This document shows, one piece after another, positions 17,611-26,968 of a DNA stretch of 64,000 bases; position 1 is the stretch's first letter; each line of letters begins with the position of its first letter. Location of the stretch: NCBI RefSeq assembly GCF_003863365.1, contig NZ_RQXT01000030.1:22728-86727 (forward strand). Reading direction: 5' to 3'. The translations under genes were made by a program, and so were the position numbers. The notes beneath the pieces were generated by a model. That model was not told where the DNA came from, searched no databases, and was given only the letters and a program-made list of their open reading frames with translations. This stretch comes from Mesorhizobium tamadayense. GTDB lineage: Bacteria > Pseudomonadota > Alphaproteobacteria > Rhizobiales > Rhizobiaceae.

Positions 17611-17961
17611 GTGTCTCTCCCATCGTCATCGGAAGGTAAGCACCATCGCTCAGGCCCCCACAAGCCCCCAGTCCGCCGCCCACCAGGCATAGGCGACAGG
17701 AAGCATCGCCAAGCACCTCTCTACCCTACAGTCATCACAGTCATCGCTAAGGCTCGCCTCGACGCCAACGCGGCCCCTACAGGCGTCAATGGGCTTACCG
17801 GCGGCCCGACCAACATTGTCAACTGCTGAGATCGAGAAGCGCCTGAAGGCACTCGGGTTAGGGATCGAGTTCAAGAGCTGTCGTCAGTACGGCAGGACAG
17901 TTGACTATCACTGCCAGAAGAGGATACCTGCAGGATGGACGCCACGCGTCCAAATCGGACC
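17611..17961. other. Low-information stretch, no supported gene
   Basis: A plus-strand frame (17789-18058) could encode 89 residues, but its last third is antisense to the Sel1 pseudogene and no motif is visible. I see no repeat, terminator or RNA here. Confidence 0.3.
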
Positions 17962-18519
17962 TCAGAACGATCTCGGATCTTTAGGTTTATTCGACAACAA
18001 GTTCGCCATACTTATCACACCCCACATAAACAATGGTATTCCCTTGATTCTCCCATAGAAGCCGTAATCACCACGGAGCATTTTTCTCACCAGATCTCGC
18101 TTCGCGTATACGTGACCGCCGTCCAGAGCTTTCTTAAAGTACTCCTCTGCGTCTTTTTGCGATATATGCGTATTTCCATCCCTTCCGATCCTACTTAGCG
18201 CGTAAGCCGCAGAAATATCTCCGAGTTCTGCAGAAGACCTGTAGCTTTTGATCGCTTCGTTAATCTATCCCATTTGCTCAAGTAAGGCGCCGGCATAAAA
18301 CCAAGCCCTGGGTACGCCATTGTTTCCTAAGCTTCTATATCGCGAAAGCGCAGCGCCAATGTCTTTAGCAACGCCCAATCCTTCTTGGTACATATAAGCC
18401 AAGCAAAATGTCGCCTCCAGCGATCCCTGACGCTCCATATCTAATAAGGGCTGATAGGCTTCGGTATACCGATTTGAACGGTATAGGCTAAACGCATCTT
18501 GGTTTTGATTGTAAGCCAT
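17962..18519 (-). pseudogene. Sel1-repeat protein with in-frame amber stop
   Basis: From ATG 18519 the frame gives AFSLYRSNRYTEAYQPLLDM, then ATFCLAYMYQEGLGVAKDIG and RAWFYAGALLEQMG: tandem Sel1/TPR-like helical repeats. A TAG at 18265-18267 interrupts it. The same frame then continues INEAIKSYRSSAELGDISAA...DAEEYFKKALDGGH to a TGA at 17962, clearly the rest of the repeat array. If the TAG is real the product is cut from 185 to 84 residues. Base composition here is lower in GC than the flanks. Confidence 0.65.
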
Positions 18520-18529
18520 CTGAATAAAC

Positions 18530-18718
18530 TCAGTGGCATTCCTCCACGATTTGCTGAATCTTCGAGAAGCGGTTCTCGCCCGCGTCGTCAGATTCGGTCG
18601 CGCACCGCGCACGGAATCCTGACCGGATCACAGTAAAAACTATCGCGTGGAATAGGGGCTCAAATTCGGCATCGAAGGCACAGTTGATGAACACATTGCG
18701 CGGATGCGCAGCCATCAA
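18530..18718 (-). pseudogene. Fragment of a TIR-like/nucleotide-binding protein
   Basis: 62 residues reading NVFINCAFDAEFEPLFHAIV and ending ENRFSKIQQIVEECH, then stop. It matches the N-terminal third of a widespread bacterial family beginning VFINCPFD...ARCALE..D.GE.R..KI..II..CRYGIHD. The expected RYGIHD and all later residues are gone. The frame is joined directly to the Sel1 gene, indicating a deletion fusion. It overlaps the preceding small gene by 4 bases (ATGA). Confidence 0.55.
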
Positions 18719-18981
18719 TAATTCTTACTGTTCGATAAGCGGCCGTCGCTCCCCTTCACTTCTTTAATCGTGCCGCGTATCTCACTTTGCGTGAAATGCG
18801 TCGGCTTGGTGGCAGGCTTCAGGATCACAACCCCGTCACTGGTCCGTCCAACCGAATTGGCGCCCTTCGTCGTGACAAACTGGCCTGATGACGCCGAGCG
18901 CCGAGCGGTAGTTGCTGTTTCGCCATCGTCCAGATATGGCGCAAGCAGCGTGCGGGCGCAAGGTCTTGCGGTAACTGTCAC
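18715..18981 (-). CDS. Small conserved protein paired with the TIR-like gene
   Basis: At most 88 residues. The core GQFVTTKGANSVGRTSDGVV, followed by ILKPATKPTHFTQSEI, is, as I remember it, the small partner normally encoded just before the TIR-like gene. The GTG at 18981 overlaps the stop of the lipocalin-like gene, and the first 30 residues look unrelated. The natural start may therefore be lost. The two genes may once have formed a TA- or defence-like pair (inference). Confidence 0.45.
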   Translation of the reverse strand: MTVTARPCARTLLAPYLDDGETATTARRSASSGQFVTTKGANSVGRTSDGVVILKPATKPTHFTQSEIRGTIKEVKGSDGRLSNSKNY

Positions 18982-20036
18982 TCATAGCCTGTCATCTCGA
19001 GATAGCCGCGCCCGGCATGGGTGCCCTCAAATCGGATCGGGCCTTCCCAATAGGGAAAGCGTGTGTCCATCCAGGCTTCTGGGTTTAGCGTCCGGATGGT
19101 CACATCCACCCCTTTTTCCGGCAATTGCACCCTCCAGCGGATCGGCACGCTACGTCCCGCGACCGCCGCCGTTTCGAGCGGCGTCACCCTTAGCGCGCCG
19201 GGGGCCTGCGGCTGCGGCCTGCCGTCGGCCTTGATCCATGTGGCCGATGTAAAGCCCGCGCCTCCGTCGCGCAGGCGAAAGCCCATCATCTTTTCGCCGC
19301 TGTCGAAATGCAGCGAGAACCAGTCCCACCCGGTTTGATCCTCAGCCAGCGGCTGCGAGGACCATTCGTGGTCCAACCACGCCTGACCGGTCACCGCAAT
19401 CGCGCCTGCCGGAAGGGTCAGCGTGCCGGTCACGTGGTAGAATGGTTGCGAGTAATAATAGCTCGCCTGCCCCTTCTCGGATTTCACCGAATAGCCTTGC
19501 ACTCCCTGCGGCACCAGAGGGCCTTTGGCGTCCAGCGCCAGTTCGTAGGAAAACGCCCGTCCCGCCGCACGCAGATCGAGCGCCGACAGCGCATCCGCCT
19601 CTGGCAGGGCCCGGCCTGCCATCTGCCAGTTGTCAATCCACGCCGCAAAGGGCGCAGCCGTAACCCCCGCCTGGCCGATGCCGCCCCGTGCGCTCCGTTC
19701 GGCCACGAATTGGTGCGTTTGCGTCGTCAGCCCCGCATGGCCCATCCAAAGCTGCGGACTGGACCAGCCGGACCGCTCCACCGGGGCCAGGGCGGATCGG
19801 AAAAGAGTCCATTGCACGCCATAGTCCGCTCCATCCGCAGCTTGCAGGTTGGCGGTCAAATACCACCATTCGATCCGGTAGCCGGGGTGCGGGCCGTGGT
19901 CTGCCGGGAAGTTGAATGCAGTCCCCGGCTGCGGCACTGAAAACCCGTCAGCCTCTGTGCCAAGACCAGCAAAACCCTGGCCAAAGGCGGGTGCGGCGGC
20001 CAAGCACATGTAGATCAGCAATGCTCTAACGCTCAT
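18978..20036 (-). CDS. attH: AttH/CrtC-like lipocalin-domain secreted protein
   Basis: 352 residues from the ATG at 20036 (a TTG at 20042 is the alternative). A signal peptide (LLIYMCLAAAPAFG) is followed by the two-lobed lipocalin-like fold of the hydroxyneurosporene-synthase/AttH family. Markers are IEWWYLTANL near 55, LDHEWSSQPLAEDQTGWDWF near 220 and TRFPYWEGPIRFEG with GRGYLEMTGY at the end. It overlaps the permease gene by 11 bases. In Agrobacterium an AttH-type protein is encoded with the AttEFG transporter. Its ligand is unknown. Confidence 0.8.
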   Translation of the reverse strand: MSVRALLIYMCLAAAPAFGQGFAGLGTEADGFSVPQPGTAFNFPADHGPHPGYRIEWWYLTANLQAADGADYGVQWTLFRSALAPVERSGWSSPQLWMGHAGLTTQTHQFVAERSARGGIGQAGVTAAPFAAWIDNWQMAGRALPEADALSALDLRAAGRAFSYELALDAKGPLVPQGVQGYSVKSEKGQASYYYSQPFYHVTGTLTLPAGAIAVTGQAWLDHEWSSQPLAEDQTGWDWFSLHFDSGEKMMGFRLRDGGAGFTSATWIKADGRPQPQAPGALRVTPLETAAVAGRSVPIRWRVQLPEKGVDVTIRTLNPEAWMDTRFPYWEGPIRFEGTHAGRGYLEMTGYE

Positions 20037-22434
20037 GTGCAAATACCTTCAGCAAATCCGATGGCGAAAGACGCGCCAGCCGCCAGGCAGGCGCGGCGGC
20101 TGCAAGTCCGGCCGCCAGCAGCGCGAGCGCCGCCAGCCGCGCCCAGTCGCCGGGAAAAAGGTGCATCGGCAGACGCCAGCCAAAAGCCTCCACATTCACC
20201 ACCGCCAGTAGAACAAAGGCGAGCGCAATACCTACAGGCACAGCGGCCAGCATGGTCAAGGCTGCCAACAGCAAGCCGCGCGAAAGCTCTAACCATGCGA
20301 GGTGGCGGCGGGTCAGACCCATGGCCCAGACCGGCGCCAGTTGCGGCAGACGCATCCCCGACAGGGTCATGAGGCTCGCAAACATCGCCAGCCCCGCGAC
20401 TCCCAGCGTCAGCACATTCAGCGCGGCTGTCACTCTGAATGTGCGCTCAAACACTTTGAGCGAAAAGACCTTGATCCCGGCCTGGTCAATCACGTTCTGC
20501 GCGGGCAGCCCGAATTGCGCACGCAAACCCGCAGCCAGTGCTTCGGCCTTGCCGGGGGCAATCCGAATGGCATAGCGCAGGCGGGAGACGTCAGGATAGT
20601 GCTGGACCAGTGTGTCGATCCCGATGATCACTTGGCCGATCGGGTTGCCATAGTCGCTATAGACTCCGACGATGCTGGCCCTCCAGCCACCGGGCAGCGT
20701 GATCTGGTCCCCCAGGCCCAACTCCTGGCGCCGCGCCAGTTGTTCGTTGATCAGGGCGCCGTCGCCTGCGGCGATCCGGTCCCACACCTCCGGCACTGCA
20801 GAGAGGATCGGCCAGTTGTCGCGATAGGTGGCATGATCGGCCACGCCGTATATTGCCGCGGGCTGGCCTGCGACCCGGCCCTCAACGCTCCAGATCGGCA
20901 AGACCGCGTCGCTGCGCTGGGCCAGCCAGTCGTGTATCGCCGTGGCCTCTGCTTCAGTGCGGGCGGTCACGTAAAGCTCAGCGGCGAGACGCTGATCGAG
21001 CCAGCCGGTGAAGGTCAGCCGAAAGCTCGACACCATCGTGCTGACGCCCACATTGGCGGCCAGCGCAAGCAGCAGTGCCATTAGCGCCAATGACAGGCCG
21101 GGAAGCTGTTGACGCGTGTCGGCCCAAAACCATTCGGCCAGTGGTCCACGCACCAAGCGGCCGCCAAGCTGCAATATCCCCGTCAGCACGAGCGGCAGCG
21201 CCAGTGCCGCCCCCAACAGCAGTGCCGCCAGAAGCGCAAAGCCCGCCTCGAGGCCGGATCCGAACTGTGCAATTCCCGCCGCCGTCAACAGGAGCACCAT
21301 CGCCGCCACGCCTTGCGCGCGCAGTGCCCGCTCCGAAGCCCGCGCCCAGGCCCGAGGCTGGGCCGCTGCAAGCAGTGGCAGGTGCCATAGCCGCCAGAGG
21401 CTCTGTGCGGCCGCCACCAGCGTGCCGATTACCGCGATGGCCAGCCCCGCTGCCCACACTGCGGGGCGGATCGACAGCGTTCCCGGCACATCGGCCCCGT
21501 AAAGCCCGCGCAGGGTGGCGGCAACGTCGGGCAAAAGGGCCGAGGCGACTACATAGCCAAGTGCCACGCCCACCAGCCCCGCGAGGAGGGCGAAGATCAG
21601 CAGCTCGGCGATCAGCAAAAGGACGAGCACGCGGGCCGGCAAGCCCAGTGCGCGCAGCGTGCGAAATACCTGGCGGCGCTGTTCAAAAGCCAGACCGATG
21701 GCGGAATGCACGATGAAGAGCCCCACCGCAAAGGCAAGAAAACCGAAAGCCGTCAGGTTCAGGTGAAAACTGTCGGTCAGCCTGGCAAGATCCCCCGTTT
21801 CGCTCGGCTGGCGCAGGGTCAGGCCAGGGGCTGTCACCTTTAGAGGGGCACGGCCAATCGGTTGGTCCGGCCAGAGCAAAAGACGAGAGATCTTGTCCTT
21901 GGCCCCAAGCAGGACCTGCGCTTGCCCAATGTCGGTGAGGACTGTGCCAGGCGGCAAACCCTCGGCCACGCGCACGGGAGGTGTTGCTTGCTCGGTTAGT
22001 CGTGTCGCGGTTTCCGGGGCTGCATAGAGCACACCGGGCGCCGTGATGAACGGCAATAGCTCATCACCCACCGCAACATTCACCTGCTGCGCCTGCGGCG
22101 GCAAAGTCAGTGGGTCAATGCCAAGGACGCGCAACCGCACATCCCCAAACCGCATTTCACCTTCAATCACCGGCGAAACCAGCCAGCCTGCTCGCCGCAG
22201 TCTCACAAACACCTGTTGATCCATTCGGGCCCCGTCCTCACGCACCAGTTGCGCAAGCCGGTCCTGCCCAAGGATCGCCGCTGCACGGTCATAGCTCGCC
22301 CGCGCCTCACCGTTGATCGCCTGAACCGCTGACCACAGCGCCGTTGCCAGCGATAGCCCCAAAAGCAGCATCGCCAATTGGACAGGCCGCCTGCGCCAGT
22401 GAGACAAGAGCGCTGTCAGCCCGGTCCACACCAT
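20026..22434 (-). CDS. FtsX/MacB-type ABC permease (AttF/AttG-like)
   Basis: 802 residues with two FtsX units, like a fused pair of permeases: LNLTAFGFLAFAVGLFIVHS near 230 opens unit one and NVLTLGVAGLAMFASLMTLS near 675 opens unit two. Large extracytoplasmic loops lie between membrane segments. Such permeases move lipids or lipoproteins, or act as mechanotransmitters, rather than importing solutes. The ATG at 22434 shares one base with the ATPase stop; a GTG lies one codon earlier. Confidence 0.85.
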   Translation of the reverse strand: MVWTGLTALLSHWRRRPVQLAMLLLGLSLATALWSAVQAINGEARASYDRAAAILGQDRLAQLVREDGARMDQQVFVRLRRAGWLVSPVIEGEMRFGDVRLRVLGIDPLTLPPQAQQVNVAVGDELLPFITAPGVLYAAPETATRLTEQATPPVRVAEGLPPGTVLTDIGQAQVLLGAKDKISRLLLWPDQPIGRAPLKVTAPGLTLRQPSETGDLARLTDSFHLNLTAFGFLAFAVGLFIVHSAIGLAFEQRRQVFRTLRALGLPARVLVLLLIAELLIFALLAGLVGVALGYVVASALLPDVAATLRGLYGADVPGTLSIRPAVWAAGLAIAVIGTLVAAAQSLWRLWHLPLLAAAQPRAWARASERALRAQGVAAMVLLLTAAGIAQFGSGLEAGFALLAALLLGAALALPLVLTGILQLGGRLVRGPLAEWFWADTRQQLPGLSLALMALLLALAANVGVSTMVSSFRLTFTGWLDQRLAAELYVTARTEAEATAIHDWLAQRSDAVLPIWSVEGRVAGQPAAIYGVADHATYRDNWPILSAVPEVWDRIAAGDGALINEQLARRQELGLGDQITLPGGWRASIVGVYSDYGNPIGQVIIGIDTLVQHYPDVSRLRYAIRIAPGKAEALAAGLRAQFGLPAQNVIDQAGIKVFSLKVFERTFRVTAALNVLTLGVAGLAMFASLMTLSGMRLPQLAPVWAMGLTRRHLAWLELSRGLLLAALTMLAAVPVGIALAFVLLAVVNVEAFGWRLPMHLFPGDWARLAALALLAAGLAAAAPAWRLARLSPSDLLKVFAHER

Positions 22435-23090
22435 CACACCAGCCGGCCTGCGTGCAGGTGAACGCGGGCGTTCAGCCGGTTTGCCAGACGGTTGGAATGG
22501 GTGACCATTAACAGGGCGGCACCCGTTTCAGCCACCAGCGACAGCATAAGATCGAGTACAGCGTCGCCTGTTGCCTCATCGAGATTGCCCGTGGGCTCAT
22601 CGGCCAAAACCAGCCGGGGCCGGGCGGCTAGGGTGCGGCCGATCGCCACCCGCTGTTGCTGGCCGGCCGACAGTTGTTCAGGGTAGCGCGTGAGGACTTG
22701 GGCGAGGCCCAGCCGTTTGGCAAGGACTTTCAACCATGCCGGATCAGGGCGGCCAGCAAGCCGAGCCTGAAAGGCAAGGTTGGCCGCCACATCAAGCGAA
22801 GGGATCAGGTTGAACTGCTGGAACACAAGTCCGACAGTTGCCCGCCGCAGGGCGGCAAGGGCTGTATCGTTCAGCCCCACAATATTGGTACCGCCAAGGT
22901 GGATTTCTCCCGCATCAGGGCTGTCGAGCCCTGCAACGAGGTGCAAAAGCGTGCTCTTGCCGCTGCCAGACTCGCCGGTCAGCGCAAGGCTCTTGCCCGC
23001 CTCCAGCGAAAGATCGATCCCGTTCAGAACATGCAACGGCCCCTCGCCAGTGGGGTAGAATTTGTCGATCTGGTGCAGCCTCAGCAGCAT
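22434..23090 (-). CDS. ABC transporter ATP-binding protein, LolD/MacB type (AttE-like)
   Basis: 218 residues from ATG 23090 after a GGGGAG ribosome site. Walker A GESGSGKST is at 39-47 and the LolD-type segment GLVFQQFNLIPSLDVAANLAF is present. The signature is LSAGQQQRVAIGR, with A replacing the usual G, and Walker B is LVLADEPTGNLDEATG. It is first of a three-gene operon with the FtsX-type permease and the lipocalin-like protein. Confidence 0.88.
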   Translation of the reverse strand: MLLRLHQIDKFYPTGEGPLHVLNGIDLSLEAGKSLALTGESGSGKSTLLHLVAGLDSPDAGEIHLGGTNIVGLNDTALAALRRATVGLVFQQFNLIPSLDVAANLAFQARLAGRPDPAWLKVLAKRLGLAQVLTRYPEQLSAGQQQRVAIGRTLAARPRLVLADEPTGNLDEATGDAVLDLMLSLVAETGAALLMVTHSNRLANRLNARVHLHAGRLV

Positions 23091-23537
23091 GTTACTCCCC
23101 GGAGGTCCGCGTGCATCTGACACGGCATGCATCACATTTCTTGACATTCCAGCCGCTTCTCCGAAACGGACCTTCGCTGTGCGACCGCAGTCGACCCGAA
23201 GACGACCTTGGCCCGCCGGGTCATGACAGGCAGCCCTACGCCCGCAACTGCCCTTTCCGACCCCAGCGCCGGATCCCGATATCTGCCACGCGAGTCCTTG
23301 CAGTTATTGTCCGGCTGTTTGCGCTTGTCACATGTCAATAGCCACAGCCGCGTGAGCGCGATCCTGGTTCATTGAGGTCGAACCGTCCGGAAGAAACGCC
23401 CTCTCCGAATCGTCTTCCGCGCGCCCTTAACGAAATAATTGACAGTCCAACCAAAACGGCGCTCCGTGGCTCGACGGGGATGGATCTTGGCACTCTTGGT
23501 TGATGCCGGCCTTCGCCGTCACGATAGGGAGGATGCA
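23091..23537. other. Intergenic region between divergent units
   Basis: It separates the AttE-like gene (minus) from a small plus-strand gene. No protein-like frame, clear hairpin or repeat was found. It should hold the promoters of both units. Confidence 0.4.
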
Positions 23538-23804
23538 ATGCCGACAGTCATTGGCCACCATAACATCACAAAGGGAGCGAAGCACTGGCTCGACTCGCCG
23601 AAGCGCAAAGAGCTTTTTGGTCCGCTCGGCGTGACCAACATACGAACATTTGTAGATCCACAAAATCCGACTCGGGTGGCCGTTCTTATGGACGTTCCGG
23701 ACATGGACGCCATGATGAAAGCTATGCAGAGCAAGGAAGCCGCGGATGCGATGGCCTTCGATGGAGTGGTGCCAGAGTCTTTGGTGATCCTGGTCGAATC
23801 GTAA
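23538..23804 (+). CDS. Small conserved hypothetical protein (ferredoxin-like fold likely)
   Basis: 88 residues from ATG 23538, preceded by GGGAGGATGCA. It reads PTVIGHHNITKGAKHWLDSP, later VAVLMDVPDMDAMMKAMQS and VPESLVILVES. The beta-alpha-beta pattern suggests a small dimeric alpha/beta protein of a kind common in rhizobia. The longer open frame upstream is rejected because the ribosome site fits this ATG. Function unknown; it stands alone. Confidence 0.65.
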   Translation: MPTVIGHHNITKGAKHWLDSPKRKELFGPLGVTNIRTFVDPQNPTRVAVLMDVPDMDAMMKAMQSKEAADAMAFDGVVPESLVILVES

Positions 23805-23988
23805 AGGTGATTGCTCCGCTGGCCAAGATTAGAAGGGGTCAGCGATTGCGGCCCCGATGCGGCTATCCCAGACTTGTGCCCGACTGGCCGCTCCCGGCCC
23901 CGTTGTGGTCGTTCCAGAACACACGTCGGACTGGCCCGCTCCTGGCGCCCAGCGACCTTCACCAACGAGGCGCGTACGAGCTGCTTCC

Positions 23989-24596
23989 TTACGCCAAGCC
24001 GACCCGGAAATCCTCCAAAACCTGAGCCAACCCTGGCGCGCCGAGAAGCGCCACAACGCGCTTCGGCTGAAGCTTTGCAATCGAACGATCGTAGATGGCG
24101 AGATTGGTCGCGCCGTTGAGGCGAGAGGGGTAGATGATCCCGTCGGGCCGAGACGAGTGCTCGTGAAACGCCAGCGACCACCGGCGTGCCAGGTTCTGGC
24201 GCTGTGCCCGAACGACGTCGGTAGGCACACCCATCCTGACCACGTTGTCGCCCCGGAGGTCGACCACGCGAAGGTCCGCCGTGGTCGTGATCTCCGCAAA
24301 GCGCCGTTGTGTCAGCTCCACCTCATCTATCGGAAGGTCGTCGACCATTCCCTCCCGCCGGTCACGGAGCACAGCTTCGAGGAAGCACACCTTCAGGGAA
24401 TCCCCGAGGTAAAGAACGCCAAAACGGTTTGCATCGACACGGCGCCGCGGATCGCTGAAACGGCTCGCCGACTTCCCGTATCCCAGCGGATCAGGATAGG
24501 TGCTCCAGTAGATCCGACCGAATGTCCGCCCGGCAGTATGGTCTCGATTTCGAGCTTTGCGCGCCCAAAATCGGGTGGAGGTGGAACGCCGGGCAT
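23989..24596 (-). pseudogene. RES-domain toxin with frameshift
   Basis: ATG 24596 opens a frame reading PGVPPPPDFGRAKLEIETIL. Near 24520-24530 homology moves to the next frame: FGRIYWSTYPDPLGYGKSAS, then GVLYLGDSLKVCFLEAVLRD, LRVVDLRGDNVVRMGVPTDV and SRPDGIIYPSRLNGATNLAI. These are the ordered motifs of RES toxins, which consume NAD. No start codon lies early in the second frame, so the gene is broken unless the shift is a sequencing error. It abuts the antitoxin stop. Confidence 0.75.
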
Positions 24597-25223
24597 TCAG
24601 TCGAAGTCGCCTCTGGCCATACCTTCCGCAACGGCTAACACCAAGGCGTCGTTGCCTTGCTGAAGAGCCCGAAGACCTGTGCGGCCATCGAGCGCGCCAT
24701 GGCGCGACACCAGAAATCGGTAGACCGCCCAGGCACTATTGCCCAACGTCGCATGGAGCGCCGGCAATGCCCCGAACGGCCGGCCGTCCTTGTCGAGCTG
24801 CCATACGGGAAAGCGAAAACCGCGCTTGGCGCCATCGATCCCGAGCACCTGCCCGCTCTGCCGCTTGGCGTTGACCGTCACCCGCGACGTGCCGAGCAGC
24901 TTGGCAAAGGCTTCCGCACTTATCATGTCCTCGCCGGCGACGATTTCGGCGACACGCTTGCGGCCACGCGCGCGCGCTTCGGCAAGCGCCGCTTCAAGTT
25001 CAGCGTCGGGCTTTCCCGTGTCTTCGACGGGAAGCGCATTATCGGAAGCAAGCGGCTGTTCCTCGACGGGTGTGATTGTTTGCGCCCCGGCGGCCGGGTC
25101 AACCTCTACTCGAAACGAGACGCGATGGCCTATCTTGCGGCTGCGGGCGATCGCTTCCTGATAGCGTTCGAGCAGCACCTTCTTGAAGTCCGACTGCGAA
25201 GGCAGCTTCGTGCTAAATGCCAT
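24597..25223 (-). CDS. Antitoxin of the Xre/MbcA/ParS family (partner of RES toxin)
   Basis: 208 residues from ATG 25223 with GGGAGTAACC before it; a longer frame begins at 25283. The middle part, MISAEAFAKLLGTSRVTVNA, is a helix-turn-helix. The tail, LHATLGNSAWAVYRFLVSRH then LDGRTGLRALQQGNDALVL, matches the C-terminal toxin-binding domain of this antitoxin family. It ends exactly where the RES gene begins. It probably represses its own operon as well as neutralising the toxin. Confidence 0.7.
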   Translation of the reverse strand: MAFSTKLPSQSDFKKVLLERYQEAIARSRKIGHRVSFRVEVDPAAGAQTITPVEEQPLASDNALPVEDTGKPDAELEAALAEARARGRKRVAEIVAGEDMISAEAFAKLLGTSRVTVNAKRQSGQVLGIDGAKRGFRFPVWQLDKDGRPFGALPALHATLGNSAWAVYRFLVSRHGALDGRTGLRALQQGNDALVLAVAEGMARGDFD

Positions 25224-25331
25224 TGTGGTTACTCCCGCATGCGATGCGGTCCCGCTATGATTGCTACGCTTTGGAGCGGCCATGACGACAACATCCTGTT
25301 TCCACTAGAGTGGGCACAAAAGGCAAGTTCG

Positions 25332-26520
25332 TCAAGTTCGATAATTTTGTAAAGTTCGTAGTCCTTTCAGCCAACTGCCGTAATCACACAATCCCCACGC
25401 CCGAAACCTCCCCCTACCCGTCATTTCGCGCAGGCCGAGCTCGCCGACCAGGTTGAGCGCGCCCTGTTTTGTCACCTTTAGCCTATCCTGGATCATGCCA
25501 GTCGAGACGAGTGGCCGCGACATCACGAGCTTTGGGAGAGTTTCGAGCTGGCGCGGCGCTGCTTGAGACGCCGTTCCATCTGGCTCTTCGCCATCACCGG
25601 TCGTGCTCCTTCAACCCGGCCAGAGCGGCGTCGTGGATCGCATCGAGCCAGGCCAGCAGCCGGTCGTTTTTCGTCCGCGCGCGCCTACGCTCCCGCGGGA
25701 TGTTTTTGGCCCCAAGATGCAGGGACGCAAGAAGGTGCGGCCCAAACCCCTCTTGCCGCAGCAGCGCGGCGCAAAACAGAGGGCCGAGCCAGGTGGCATG
25801 CTGCAGCACCTCGATGTCGGACCAGGCCCCGAGCAGGATCGCGGCGCGCAGAACGACCGGCAGATCGCGTGTCTCAAAAATCACATCCTGCCATTCGGCC
25901 AGCCGTTCTTCTTCATTCCAGTCGAGATCGTAGATCAGGCCGTTTTGCGGCTCCGGCCGGTCACGTCGTGACGTTTCCTCCTTTCGACCAGGTCCGTCTG
26001 CGCCGCTCAGAATCTTCGACGAGCGGGCCAGAACGGCATCGATCTCGGCAAATTCTTCGGCCAACAGATCGTCCTCAGCGTCATCCCGACCGTCGGGTTC
26101 GACAAAGGCAGTTTCAGCCCCCTCCGCTTCCCGGTTTTTTTGTCCCGCCGCCGCCGGCATGGCGGCACTGCGGCTGGTCAGCGCCAAAAAACCGTCGCGG
26201 CTGAGCGCCCAGTCCGGCTTCTGCGAAAAAATTCGCCGGCGGGTTCGCAGCACCGCATGCGCGCGGGTGAGTTCGTGGGTCGGGGTGCGGATGTCCATGT
26301 GGGCGTCGTGCAGGACAAGGTCCTCGAGGTGGACGAGCTCGCCCTCGAGCCAGAGCACGGCGGCCGCATCGGCAAAATGCTGGCGCTCGACGAAGCCGTC
26401 GCGGACGGGCGAGCGGGCCAGGCGCTCGTCGAGCCGCGCCAAAGCCTCGGTCGCCTTCGCGACAGGCGCGATGAGGATGTCGAGGGACAAAAGACCGATA
26501 TCGTAAGCCATTGTTTTCAT
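25332..26520 (-). pseudogene. RHE_PE00001-family protein (DUF1612 plus HTH), frameshifted
   Basis: The first 308 residues read ARLDERLARSPVRDGFVERQ, LWLEGELVHLEDLVLHDAHM and DIRTPTHELTRAHAVLRTRR, the hallmark of a rhizobial plasmid family. The frame stops at 25594. The family's HTH tail follows in two other frames: MAKSQMERRLKQRRASSKLS from 25594, then MSRPLVSTGMIQDRLKVTKQ to LREMTGRGRFRAWGL from about 25526 to 25332. Two frame changes break the DNA-binding end. Function of the family is unknown. Confidence 0.75.
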
Positions 26521-26725
26521 GATGGCTGGTTCGCGTTAGTCAAGCTATCGGGCATTTAAGTTGACTTGCAGGGGATTTTCTCTGGCAATGACCTCTTATC
26601 GATAGTGATGTGGTTCACTGGTTGACCAACTCCGCTTTTGGCTCTACCGTTGCCCAAAATGCCGATCGCCGGGCCAGGCCACGCTGCGCTCGACCACAGA
26701 GCCCAATCTTCCGGAGCGCGCCGTC

Positions 26726-26968
26726 ATGACCATCACCGTCAAGGTTGCCGAAGCCAAAACCCACCTGTCGGAACTCCTGGCCAAGGTCGAAGCCGGCGAG
26801 GAGGTGATCATTTCGCGCGGCAACGATCCGATTGCCAAACTTAGCAGGATCCGCAAGGACACCGACCTCACCGCCTTGATCGAAGAGGTCCGCGCCGCCC
26901 GGGCCCGCGCCAAGCCTGTCACCACCGAGGAGATTCTGGCTTGGAAGCACGAGGGGCACCGTTACTGA
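26726..26968 (+). CDS. vapB: Antitoxin, Phd/YefM type (VapB1)
   Basis: 80 residues with the Phd/YefM fold: VKVAEAKTHLSELLAKVEAG then EEVIISRGNDPIAKL. The variable C-terminus should bind the toxin. The stop overlaps the vapC start (TGATG). The upstream 200 bases (26521-26725) contain no gene and should hold the autoregulated promoter. It forms an operon with vapC and a tyrosine recombinase. Confidence 0.9.
   Translation: MTITVKVAEAKTHLSELLAKVEAGEEVIISRGNDPIAKLSRIRKDTDLTALIEEVRAARARAKPVTTEEILAWKHEGHRY

Noticed and set aside
17789..18058. Plus-strand frame of 89 codons (STAEIEKRLKALGLGIEF)
   Set aside because: Its last third is antisense to the Sel1 repeat frame, which has stronger family evidence; no known match.
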